Shown here piece by piece: positions 1-6,502 of a stretch of 16,387 bases of DNA. Positions within the stretch are counted from its first letter, which is position 1. Every line of letters begins with the position of its first letter. The translations under genes were made by a program, and so were the position numbers. The notes beneath the pieces are model-generated. The model was given only the letters and a program-made list of their open reading frames with translations, was not told the origin of the DNA and did no database searches. The DNA lies in the NCBI GenBank assembly GCA_050701795.1, contig JBOGDK010000060.1, positions 1 through 16,387 of the forward strand, in the 5' to 3' direction. This DNA comes from WHSM01 sp050701795 (lineage in GTDB: Bacteria; Actinomycetota; Actinomycetes; Mycobacteriales; Micromonosporaceae).

Positions 1-765
1 GTGATCGCGGTACCGGATACCGCGCCGCCGTCTGACGGTGAAATGCCCGCCGACGTTGCCGAATCAACACCGCCGTCCGGGGAACAGCCCGGGGCGGCTA
101 CGCCGGTGACGAAGACCGACCCGGCCCCTGAGACGCCGCCTGCGGTGGATGCCGACGCTGTCCCTCATGCCGACACCGCCCCTCATGCCGACGCTGTCCC
201 TCATGGCGACACCGCCCCTCGTGCCGACACCGCCCCTCATGCCGACGCTGTCCCTCATGGCGACACCGCCCCTCGTGCCGACACCGTTCCTCACGGGGAC
301 GCTGTTCCTCACGGCGACACTGTTCCTCACGGTGAGCCGGCTGCGAAGACGGCGGTCGCTGACGGACCCGCGGCGGCAGAGGTGGTCGCAGAGCCGTCAC
401 CGACCGACCACAGGGCGGACGACGTGCTGGCCGCGCCGGTTGCGGACTCGCCCGATGACCCTGTCCTGGCGGCGGCTCCGGTCTCCCGGGTGGCCGCGGC
501 CGGTACGCCGTCCGAGGCGGCCGGTGCCGCCACGGCGACGGCATTCGCCGAACTCGGACCGTACGGGGAAGGTTCGGTGAATGCGCTGCCAGACGGATCA
601 GCACCCTCGGACCACTACACGGTCAAGGGGAACGCGCACTCCATGCTGTACCACACCAGGCGCAGCCCGTACTTCGGGCGCACCAGGGCCGACGTCTGGT
701 TCCGTACCGAAGAAGATGCTGAACGCGGAGGCTTCACAGCCTGGAACCGGCGCCGCACCCGGTAG
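1..765 (+). CDS. Low-complexity protein with C-terminal sunset domain, possibly 5'-truncated
   Basis: The reading frame is open from base 1, where a GTG could be the start, but no upstream sequence is visible, so the gene may be cut by the window edge. As read it encodes 254 residues. Residues 1-195 are Ala/Pro/Asp-rich and probably disordered, with hexapeptide repeats at about residues 51-110. The last 60 residues are the folded part: the pattern HYTVKGNAHSMLYHT, then SPYFGRT, DVWF and TEEDAERGGF matches the actinobacterial sunset domain, a small module found at the C-terminus of otherwise unrelated proteins such as ArfC-type channel accessory proteins. Its function is not established. No signal peptide or membrane segment is visible. 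It converges on the bacterioferritin gene with 63 bases between stops. The domain call is fairly sure; the role of the whole protein is unknown. Confidence 0.75.
   Translation: MIAVPDTAPPSDGEMPADVAESTPPSGEQPGAATPVTKTDPAPETPPAVDADAVPHADTAPHADAVPHGDTAPRADTAPHADAVPHGDTAPRADTVPHGDAVPHGDTVPHGEPAAKTAVADGPAAAEVVAEPSPTDHRADDVLAAPVADSPDDPVLAAAPVSRVAAAGTPSEAAGAATATAFAELGPYGEGSVNALPDGSAPSDHYTVKGNAHSMLYHTRRSPYFGRTRADVWFRTEEDAERGGFTAWNRRRTR
151..330 (+). repeat. Ten tandem 18-bp units inside the sunset-domain gene
   Basis: Ten contiguous 18-bp units encode hexapeptides of the type [A/G]D[A/T][A/V]P[H/R], for example ADAVPH and GDTAPR. Bases 169-222 and 223-276 are identical 54-bp three-unit blocks, so the array has a higher-order repeat. 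The last three units (277-330) have diverged at the DNA level, with CCTCAC replacing CCTCAT. The period is a multiple of three, so copy-number change would not break the frame. Confidence 0.95.
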
Positions 766-828
766 CGCGGACAGCGGACAGGGCAGTCGCTGGTGGCTGC
801 CGTCGCGCCGCGCAGTCGCCAGCGTCGG

Positions 829-1317
829 TCAGTCGCCGCCGGGCGCCGGATGTTCTGTCACATTCTGCAGGTAGAGCTGTTCCCCGAGCTTGTCGATCAG
901 TTGAAGTTGCGTCTCGAGGTAGTCGACGTGCTGTTCCTCGTCGGCGAGGATGTCCTCGAAGATCCGGGCCGAGGTCACGTCACCGACCGAGCGCATGTAC
1001 TCGATGCCGTTACGTAGTCTGTCGACCGCTTCGATCTCGATCTTCATGTCGCAGTTGAACTGCTCGGAGACTGTTTCGCCGATCCGCAGTGCGAACAGCT
1101 TCTGGTAGTTCGGGAGTGCTTCCAGAAACAGGATCCGGTCGGTGAGCACTTCGGCGTGCCGCATCTCGTCGAGCGATTCCGCCCTGGTATGTGCCGCGAG
1201 GGTGGTGTATCCCCAGTTCTGCTGCATCTTCGCATGCAGGAAGTACTGGTTGATGGCGGTCAGCTCGGCGGTGAGCTGCTCGTTCAGAAACTCGATGACT
1301 CGTGCGTCGCCCTGCAT
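829..1317 (-). CDS. bfr: Bacterioferritin
   Basis: This 162-residue protein is a haem-containing ferritin that oxidises Fe(II) and stores ferric mineral in a 24-subunit shell in the cytoplasm. All six ferroxidase ligands are present at canonical positions: E18, E51, H54, E94, E127 and H130. M52, the haem-binding methionine between subunits, is also present, within EMRHAE. The length is normal for the family. The start is ATG at 1317, preceded by a GAAGGGGC ribosome-binding site. It lies 56 bases downstream of bfd on the same strand, so the two are probably one operon, and the iron boxes at 1587-1625 would then control both. The short C-terminal tail (TEHPAPGGD) is unremarkable. Identification is very secure. 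Confidence 0.97.
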   Translation of the reverse strand: MQGDARVIEFLNEQLTAELTAINQYFLHAKMQQNWGYTTLAAHTRAESLDEMRHAEVLTDRILFLEALPNYQKLFALRIGETVSEQFNCDMKIEIEAVDRLRNGIEYMRSVGDVTSARIFEDILADEEQHVDYLETQLQLIDKLGEQLYLQNVTEHPAPGGD

Positions 1318-1373
1318 TGGTTACGTGCCCCTTCACCGTGTCGTGGGAGCCAGCGTAAGCCTGACGAATTCGG

Positions 1374-1571
1374 TTAGTGGCGCAACCCGGACAATACCTC
1401 CTGGCGATGCGCACCCGACTCGTCGATCAGCTCGCAGATCCGCTCCAGGCACGTACCACATCCGGTACCGGCGCCGCAGGTGTTGCCGACGGCTTCTTCG
1501 GTGCACGCCCCCCCGCGGATCGCGGCACGTACCTCCCGCTCCGCGACGCGAGCGCAGATGCAGACGTACAC
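1374..1571 (-). CDS. bfd: Bacterioferritin-associated ferredoxin (Bfd)
   Basis: This 65-residue protein binds a [2Fe-2S] cluster and passes electrons to bacterioferritin so that stored iron is released. It opens MYVCICA, giving the C4-x-C6 pair, and the second pair is C38-x-x-C41 in GTGCGTC, the CxC/CxxC pattern of Bfd. Two further cysteines, C23 and C32, are not part of the classical set. The start is GTG at 1571, fixed by a strong GAGGAGGG ribosome-binding site just upstream. It is the first gene of the bfd-bfr unit, and two IdeR/DmdR-like boxes lie 16-54 bases upstream of its start. The identification is secure from the cysteine layout and the neighbouring bfr. Confidence 0.95.
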   Translation of the reverse strand: MYVCICARVAEREVRAAIRGGACTEEAVGNTCGAGTGCGTCLERICELIDESGAHRQEVLSGLRH

Positions 1572-1586
1572 CGGGGCCCTCCTCTA

Positions 1587-1625
1587 GGCAGTAAGCCTCA
1601 CCTAAAGAAGGTTTGCCTAACCTTG
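1587..1625 (-). promoter_or_regulatory. Two IdeR/DmdR-like iron boxes in the bfd promoter
   Basis: Bases 1607-1625 (plus strand GAAGGTTTGCCTAACCTTG) match the 19-bp IdeR consensus TTAGGTTAGSCTAACCTAA at 14 of 19 positions. A second site at 1587-1605 keeps one good half (CCTCACCTAA) and a poor partner half. The two are offset by 20 bp, close to two helical turns, as expected for adjacent dimer pairs of a DtxR-family regulator. On the minus strand a possible -35 TTGGAC (1634-1629) lies just upstream, so the better box falls in the promoter spacer, about 36 bases from the bfd start. Whether it represses or activates cannot be read from the sequence. Confidence 0.75.
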
Positions 1626-1691
1626 TCCAAGACCACAAGAGGGTGTGGTGCCACTCACATGTTGCCCGTGGTGCCGCCGCCTGAGGGTGCG

Positions 1692-3530
1692 TCAGTGGAT
1701 CCAGATGGTCACGGTGCTGCCCTCGTCGGCCTTCTCGCCGCCGGCGGGACTCTGCCGCCGCACCACGCCCTCACCGCCGGGGATGTCGTAGACGTTGACC
1801 TCGAAGCCGGCGTCCTCCAAGGTCTCGACCGCCTCGTCCTCCGGCATGTCCATGACGTCGGGCACCTCCACCTGCGGCGGGCCCTTGCTGACCGTCAGAG
1901 TGACCTCGCGACCCTCGCCGACGCCGGTGCCGGGCTTGGGCGTCTGGCTGATGACGTGGTCGACCTCGACCTCACTGCTGGTCTTGGTCTTGACTACGAC
2001 GGTGAGGCCCTCGTCCTCGAGCTCGTCCCGTGCGTCGTCGACGTGATCACCCACCACGTCCGGCACCCTGATCGGGGCCGCGCCCTTGCTGACCACGAGC
2101 TTCACGGTGTCGTTGGGCCGTACGGTGGTGCCCGGCTTCGGACTCACCGAGATCACGTGATCCTCGGGCACCGAGTCGCTGTACCTGTCGGTTCGCGAGT
2201 ACCGCAGCTTGTACTTGGCAAGCTGTTCCTCGGCCCGCTCGATCGGCTGCCCCGCAAGGTCGGGCACCTTGTACCGCTCTTTGCCGAGCGATACGACGAG
2301 GGTGATCGTGCCACCCTTGACGATCTTGGAACGTGGTGTCGGGTCCTGCTCCATCACCACGTCCTTGGGCACCTTCTCGCTGTATCTGCCCTCGGCGTAC
2401 TCGATGTCGAAGCCGTCCTTGGCGGCCGCTGCCTCGGCCGCCTGTTTGGTCATCGAGAGCAACGACGGCGCGGTGGTGTAACGGCCGGCGCCCAGCCACC
2501 ATCCGCCCACCGCGGCGACCAGGCCCAACGCCAGGACCATCGCCGCGATCACCAGGCCGGTGCGGGACCGGGGTTCGCGCCGCTGTACCGGTAGGAATTC
2601 CTCCTCCTCGTACTGCGGTGCGACCACCGTCGCGTGGGCCACCGCGCGCGGTAACGGGCTGGTGGGTATCCCGTCTTCGGAGATCCCGAGGTCGTCGCGG
2701 ACCGCCTTCAAGGCGGCGTGGAACTCGCCCGCGTCCGCTGGCCGGGCCTGCGGATCCCGGCGGGTGGCGCGCACCACCAGGCGGTCCAGTGCGGCAGGGA
2801 TCTCCGGTACGTACCTCGACGGCGCGGGTACGTCCTGCTCGACGTGCTGGTACGCCACATCGAGCGACCGTTCGCCCTGGTACGGCACTCGTCCGGTGAG
2901 CATCTCGAACAACACGATGCCGGCGGAGTAGACGTCGACCCGGGGATCGGCGCGACCTTCGGAGACCAGCTCGGGCGCCACGTACGCCACGGTCGCCATC
3001 AACTGGTTGTCGGTGTCCTCGGTGCTTGCCTCGACCGCGTGCGCCAACCCGAAGTCGGCCACCTTGACCGGCCCGTCGTCGCCGATCAGGACGTTCTCCG
3101 GTTTGACGTCGCGGTGCACCAGCCCGGCCCGGTGTGCGGCGGCGACCGCCGACAACAACGCCTCCATCACGGTGACGGCGTCCGCCACCGGGAGCCGATG
3201 GCGTTGCGCGAGCACCTGTCGCAGGGTGCGGCCGCGGACGTACTCCATCACCAGGTACGGCAGGCCCTGGTAGTCACCGGTGTCGTAGACCGCCACCACA
3301 TTCGGGTGGGTCAACCTGGCGATGGTCTTGGCTTCCCGGTCGAACTTCGCCAGGAACTCCGCGTTCCCCGCGTGCGCCGGCTGGATCACCTTGACCGCGA
3401 CAGTGCGTTCCAGGCGCTCATCAACGGCGTGGTACACGGTCGCCATGCCACCACGGGCGATCCGGCCGCGTATCCGGTATCGCCCGTCCAGGAGTGCCCC
3501 GAGCAGGGGGTCGGCGACTGTCGTGTCCAT
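1692..3530 (-). CDS. pknL: PASTA-domain Ser/Thr protein kinase, PknL-like
   Basis: This 612-residue transmembrane kinase has a complete Hanks-type domain at residues 18-285: glycine loop GRIARGGMATV (22-32), K47 in AVKVI, E66, HRDVKPEN (139-146, catalytic D141), DFG at 159-161 and APE at 185-187. A single membrane helix lies at about 325-348, just after a basic RREPRSR stretch. Four extracellular PASTA repeats follow (about 350-414, 415-482, 483-549, 550-612); they are expected to sense peptidoglycan fragments or lipid II. The Rv2175c-type gene nearby, plus idsA2 and metF further on, mirrors the locus of pknL (Rv2176), where PknL phosphorylates Rv2175c. The mycobacterial PknL lacks the PASTA tail, so this is the full-length form. 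The start is ATG at 3530; only a weak GGA precedes it. The kinase call is certain, the pknL orthology rests on context. Confidence 0.93.
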   Translation of the reverse strand: MDTTVADPLLGALLDGRYRIRGRIARGGMATVYHAVDERLERTVAVKVIQPAHAGNAEFLAKFDREAKTIARLTHPNVVAVYDTGDYQGLPYLVMEYVRGRTLRQVLAQRHRLPVADAVTVMEALLSAVAAAHRAGLVHRDVKPENVLIGDDGPVKVADFGLAHAVEASTEDTDNQLMATVAYVAPELVSEGRADPRVDVYSAGIVLFEMLTGRVPYQGERSLDVAYQHVEQDVPAPSRYVPEIPAALDRLVVRATRRDPQARPADAGEFHAALKAVRDDLGISEDGIPTSPLPRAVAHATVVAPQYEEEEFLPVQRREPRSRTGLVIAAMVLALGLVAAVGGWWLGAGRYTTAPSLLSMTKQAAEAAAAKDGFDIEYAEGRYSEKVPKDVVMEQDPTPRSKIVKGGTITLVVSLGKERYKVPDLAGQPIERAEEQLAKYKLRYSRTDRYSDSVPEDHVISVSPKPGTTVRPNDTVKLVVSKGAAPIRVPDVVGDHVDDARDELEDEGLTVVVKTKTSSEVEVDHVISQTPKPGTGVGEGREVTLTVSKGPPQVEVPDVMDMPEDEAVETLEDAGFEVNVYDIPGGEGVVRRQSPAGGEKADEGSTVTIWIH

Positions 3531-3702
3531 TGATTCCGAGTGTACGGTCGCGCATCTCGCCAGCAGGTGTACGTGCTTTCTTACGCGCTACCGGTGATTC
3601 CGGTCACGTCGATTCAACCGCGTGGGACTGGGTGTCGGTGGCCGAAAAGTGACATGTCGCTCGTGGCGTTCCCGATCCGTTATCCGCGGGCCGGTGTGGT
3701 TC

Positions 3703-3750
3703 GCCGGTTGCCGGGAGGTACGCCGCAGCGATCGCCCCCCGGCAACCGGC
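3703..3750 (-). terminator. Strong hairpin just after the Ser/Thr/Pro-rich protein gene
   Basis: Arms at 3703-3718 and 3735-3750 pair at 15 of 16 positions (GCCGGTTGCCGGGAGG against CCCCCCGGCAACCGGC) around a 16-base loop. The hairpin begins 9 bases after the stop codon at 3759 on the minus strand, so it is well placed as a terminator separating that gene from the kinase gene. No U-tract follows, which is common in high-GC actinobacteria. Confidence 0.65.
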
Positions 3751-3758
3751 ACTGGGGG

Positions 3759-4250
3759 TCAGGGCGCCCGGTCAGGCGAGGCCGAGCCGGGGGAGACCGA
3801 GACCGATGGAGACGACGACGGGGAACCGGACGGTGAGCTCGACGGCGTGGGGGACGTCGGGGTGGGGACCGGCGGCGTGCTCCGGGTGGGAGCGGTACGG
3901 CTGGGGCTGATACTCGGCGACGGGGACGCCGAAGCACTCGGGGTTGTGGTCGTGACCGGGGTTGCTGAGACTCCCGCCTCTCCGGAGGCGCCGGACAGCG
4001 ACACCCCGTCGGAGTCGTCGGGGATCGTGGAGCCGCCGTTCGCGGCGCGGTCCGTGGGGTGAGCGGTGAGCGAGTCGACCACCGCGACAGCGGTGCCGAC
4101 TCCGGCCGCGGCGAGCGCCGTGAGCACCCCTACGGCGATCACCAGCCGACGGGTTGGCCGGCCACGACGGGACTTGAGGAGGCCGAGGTCGTATCGGACC
4201 GACCGTACGGCACCGGCCACCTCGCGGCACATGGTCCGCCAGAAGTGCAC
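3759..4250 (-). CDS. Single-pass membrane protein with Ser/Thr/Pro-rich exterior tail
   Basis: The family is not recognised. The 163-residue product has a basic cytoplasmic N-terminus (about residues 1-35, with KSRRGRPTRR), one hydrophobic helix (about 36-60, LVIAVGVLTALAAAGVGTAV) and a tail made almost wholly of Ser, Thr, Pro and Ala from about 85 onward. The topology predicts the tail outside the membrane, where such sequences often act as wall-spanning or O-mannosylated stalks; that is inference. The start is GTG at 4250, chosen because GGAAGGGA lies 6-7 bases upstream; an in-frame ATG 18 bases later has no comparable site. It sits between the membrane-protein gene and the kinase gene on the same strand and ends at a strong hairpin, so it may be a separate transcript from the kinase. 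Confidence 0.7.
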   Translation of the reverse strand: MHFWRTMCREVAGAVRSVRYDLGLLKSRRGRPTRRLVIAVGVLTALAAAGVGTAVAVVDSLTAHPTDRAANGGSTIPDDSDGVSLSGASGEAGVSATPVTTTTPSASASPSPSISPSRTAPTRSTPPVPTPTSPTPSSSPSGSPSSSPSVSVSPGSASPDRAP

Positions 4251-4296
4251 AGGTGTTCCCTTCCGGCGTCGGACCGAGGGGTGGCGGGCCCGACGC

Positions 4297-5364
4297 TCAG
4301 TTCATTCCGCCCTGCTCCGGTGCGAGGCCGGCCAGGACGATCAGGAGAACGGATTGCAGAGCGATGAGGAGTGCGAGCAGCACCGCGGCGCCCCCCAGAT
4401 AGCGGGGCCAGCGCAGCGGCGATCCGATCGAACGCAGCATCGAGGCGAGGCCGAGCGATGCGGCGATGATCGCAAACCCCAGGGCGATCAGGCCGATGAT
4501 GCGTACGTGGTACGCCGGACCGTTGCCGGGGTCGATCTGAACCAGGTACGGCAGGGACTCAGGGATCATCCCCCCGAGCAACCCGGTGAGAGCAAAGACG
4601 AACGCGGCGAGCGCCAGCGACGGTGCGGACAGGATCGTGGCGAACAGGGCGCCGTCGTCGTACTCGTCGGTGTAGTCGTCGTACTCGTCGGGCTCGTCGA
4701 AGTGCTGGGCGGGCGGTACGTCATGGCTGGCGTAACTGTGGCCGACCGGTGGGGTCACCGGCTCGACCTGCCAGTCGCCCGGCTGGTTCCACCCGGCGTC
4801 GCGGGCGGACTCCCCGGCCGGGCCCGGCGCGACCGCCGGAGCGGGCGCGACTCCCCGGCCGGACGCAAGCCCCGATTCGAGGAGGTCTTCCTGGGCGGAG
4901 GCAGCCTCGCCCGGGTCTGCGGATGCCGCCGTGGTGCCGCCGGTCGCGGCGTCCGCTTCGGGCGGCGCCGGCGCTTCCGCTGGTGGCGGTGTGGTGCCAG
5001 GTGGTGGCGATGCGGCGCCAGGCGATGGCGCCGGAGGAGCAGCGGCGGCCATCGGTGCCGGTGGCGCGGCCAGGTGCTCCTGTCCCGCATCGGCCGGCGA
5101 CGACGTCGCAGGCGTCTCGGGGGCAGTGGCGCCGTCGTGCGCCGGATCCGGCTGGCTCACCGTGCTGTCTGAGCCCTCGCCGGACGCCACGTCGTGTGAT
5201 GCCGTGCCGGGAATGTTCCCCATGCCCGAAGATTTCGCCGGGTCCGGGTGTTTTGTTACGCCGTCAGTCGGGGAGTCCACCACGCCCACCACGCTAGCCT
5301 CGTCGCTCGCGAAGGTGCCGAGTCCCTCGGCGCGCGACGCCGGGGATGCGACACCTTCGCCCAT
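4297..5364 (-). CDS. Pro/Ala-rich membrane protein of unknown function
   Basis: The family is not recognised. From ATG 5364 it is 355 residues. The first two thirds are Pro/Ala/Gly-rich and probably disordered, ending in an acidic Asp/Tyr-rich patch (DEPDEYDDYTDEYDD). Three hydrophobic helices follow: GALFATILSAPSLALAAFVF onward, a segment around RIIGLIALGFAIIAASLGLA, and the C-terminal RYLGGAAVLLALLIALQSVL. The start is uncertain. ATG 5364 has only AGGG 8 bases upstream; GTG 5292 has GAGG at better spacing and would leave the palindrome at 5310-5359 outside the gene. The frame is open further upstream, but that part overlaps the divergent wHTH gene and is not credible. Its place beside a PASTA kinase makes it a candidate substrate or partner, as inference only. 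Confidence 0.7.
   Translation of the reverse strand: MGEGVASPASRAEGLGTFASDEASVVGVVDSPTDGVTKHPDPAKSSGMGNIPGTASHDVASGEGSDSTVSQPDPAHDGATAPETPATSSPADAGQEHLAAPPAPMAAAAPPAPSPGAASPPPGTTPPPAEAPAPPEADAATGGTTAASADPGEAASAQEDLLESGLASGRGVAPAPAVAPGPAGESARDAGWNQPGDWQVEPVTPPVGHSYASHDVPPAQHFDEPDEYDDYTDEYDDGALFATILSAPSLALAAFVFALTGLLGGMIPESLPYLVQIDPGNGPAYHVRIIGLIALGFAIIAASLGLASMLRSIGSPLRWPRYLGGAAVLLALLIALQSVLLIVLAGLAPEQGGMN
5310..5359. repeat. Palindromic element, copy 1 (50 bp)
   Basis: The plus strand reads CGAAGGTGCCGAGTC at 5310-5324 and ends GACACCTTCG at 5350-5359, so the outer ten bases pair at nine positions. Read on the minus strand it ends with GACTCGGCACCTTCG, a 15-base exact match to the right end of the element at 11845-11893, and it has almost the same length (50 against 49). 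It covers codons 2-19 of the membrane-protein gene if that gene starts at 5364, or lies in the divergent promoter region if it starts at 5292. Confidence 0.7.
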
Positions 5365-5431
5365 CAGGCGCACCCTAAACCCTTTTGCGCCTTGCTGGTG
5401 TGCGCGACCCGGGACGTGGCAGTGTGAGGGC

Positions 5432-5791
5432 GTGATCGACACATCGCCACATCCGTCCGACCGTCCCGCTGGCTGGTTGACCCTGCCCGATGTCGCCGAG
5501 CGGCTCGAGGTCCCTGTCACCCGGATCAAGCAACTGGTCCGGGACGGGTCACTGTTGGCCGTACGGCACGAGGGGAACCTGCGGGTGCCCGCGGAGCTCG
5601 TGGCTGACGACAACGTTCTCAAACACCTCCCCGGCGTACTCACGCTGTTGCACGACGCCGGGTACAACGACGAAGAGGCCCTCAGGTGGCTCTATACCGA
5701 GGATGAATCGCTTCCCGGGGTACCCGCGGAGGCCTTGGCGGGCCCCTTGGCCACTGAGGTGAAACGACGCGCACAGGCGTTGGGCTTCTAG
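5432..5791 (+). CDS. Rv2175c-like winged-helix DNA-binding protein
   Basis: The product is a 119-residue protein. Residues 14-58 (GWLTLPDVAERLEVPVTRIK, then QLVRDGSLLAVRHEGNLRVP) form a MerR/excisionase-type winged helix-turn-helix; the remainder (ELVADDNVLKHLPGVLTLLH and a GYNDEEALRWLYTEDESLPG segment) matches the C-terminal helical domain of the Rv2175c family. In M. tuberculosis Rv2175c binds DNA and is a substrate of PknL, whose equivalent is encoded at 1692-3530. In that protein the phosphorylated threonine lies near the N-terminus; here T4 is a possible counterpart. The start is GTG at 5432 with GAGGG directly upstream at short spacing; the frame is open further upstream but runs antisense through the neighbouring membrane-protein gene. 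It is divergent from that gene, with 67 bases between starts. Confidence 0.9.
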   Translation: MIDTSPHPSDRPAGWLTLPDVAERLEVPVTRIKQLVRDGSLLAVRHEGNLRVPAELVADDNVLKHLPGVLTLLHDAGYNDEEALRWLYTEDESLPGVPAEALAGPLATEVKRRAQALGF

Positions 5792-5849
5792 TCGCCAACT
5801 CTGCATACGGCGACTCTCGGCGTACCGCTTGCCAGGTGACGCTGGCTGT

Positions 5850-5864
5850 GCGCACACTGTGCGC
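5850..5864. repeat. Short perfect inverted repeat after the Rv2175c-like gene
   Basis: GCGCAC and GTGCGC are separated by ACT, 58 bases after the stop at 5791 and upstream of the barstar-like gene. It could be a small operator or part of a terminator; nothing in the sequence decides between them. Confidence 0.4.
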
Positions 5865-6026
5865 TCTGACGGCATTGCCGGGGGTGGGGCAAGCCGGCCG
5901 GCCACGGCGCGCGTCGCCAGTGCGGGCGGGACAGTCACCGGAGCCGTCGGATAGGGGGTGGGCTGTGGATCCGACGTGCCATGGTGGCCGCGGTCCCGCG
6001 GTACGCACGGTCGACCGGAGCCGGCG

Positions 6027-6476
6027 GTGAGCACCGCGCGGGCCCGGTTGCAGGCCATGGTGGACGGTTCCCAACCACCAGGCGTGTACCGCTGGACGTC
6101 GCGGGCGCATCCGGCCGCGATGCGTCGGGAACTGGCCGTGGCCGACTGGGGGTGCCGTCTGCTCGACGGTCGCGCAGCCACCGATCGGGATCATTTCTTC
6201 GACGCCTGCACCGAAAGCCTCGCGTTACCCGCGTGGTTCGGGCGGACCTTCGGCACGCTCGCCGACTGCCTGGCTGACCTGTCGTGGCTGCGGGGCCGGG
6301 GGCAGGTGCTGCTGTGGCTGCACTACGGGGTGTTCGCCGAGGCCGACCCGCAGGGTTGGCGCACCGCCCGCGAAGTGTTCACCGACGCCTGCGCGGATCG
6401 GGTGAAGGCGAACCTTCCGCCGCTGTACCTCCTGCTTCGCGGGCACGGCCCGACTGAGGGCCTCACTGCGTTCTAG
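6027..6476 (+). CDS. Barstar-like protein (ribonuclease inhibitor fold)
   Basis: The product is 149 residues, longer than classical barstar (about 90) because of an N-terminal extension of about 40 residues. The barstar core is visible at residues 53-140: FFDACTESLALPAWFGRTFG then TLADCLADLSWL, aligning with the barstar helix LPEYYGENLDALWDCL, and later REVFTDACADR aligning with VFREAKAEG. Within this interface barstar N33 is T74, D35 is G76 and W38 is A79, while D39 is kept as D80 and E76 is replaced by Asp. No barnase-type ribonuclease gene is in the window. The start is GTG at 6027, with CGGAG about 7 bases upstream. It converges on the polyprenyl synthase gene with 26 bases between stops. 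The fold call is good; inhibition of a ribonuclease is doubtful. Confidence 0.82.
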   Translation: MSTARARLQAMVDGSQPPGVYRWTSRAHPAAMRRELAVADWGCRLLDGRAATDRDHFFDACTESLALPAWFGRTFGTLADCLADLSWLRGRGQVLLWLHYGVFAEADPQGWRTAREVFTDACADRVKANLPPLYLLLRGHGPTEGLTAF

Positions 6477-6502
6477 GTGTGTGTCCGGGCCGCGGCGTCC
6501 GG

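Noticed and set aside
151..330. Possible CRISPR array
   Set aside because: The 18-bp units are contiguous, have no spacers and are translated in frame as a peptide repeat.
1377..2594. Long plus-strand open frame of about 405 codons antisense to bfd and the kinase gene
   Set aside because: It is a mirror of GC-rich coding sequence on the other strand, shows no family resemblance, and overlaps two certain genes.
5365..5667. Upstream extension of the membrane-protein frame by about 100 codons
   Set aside because: It lies antisense to the Rv2175c-like gene, and its Ser/Thr/Arg-rich translation is typical of antisense shadow.
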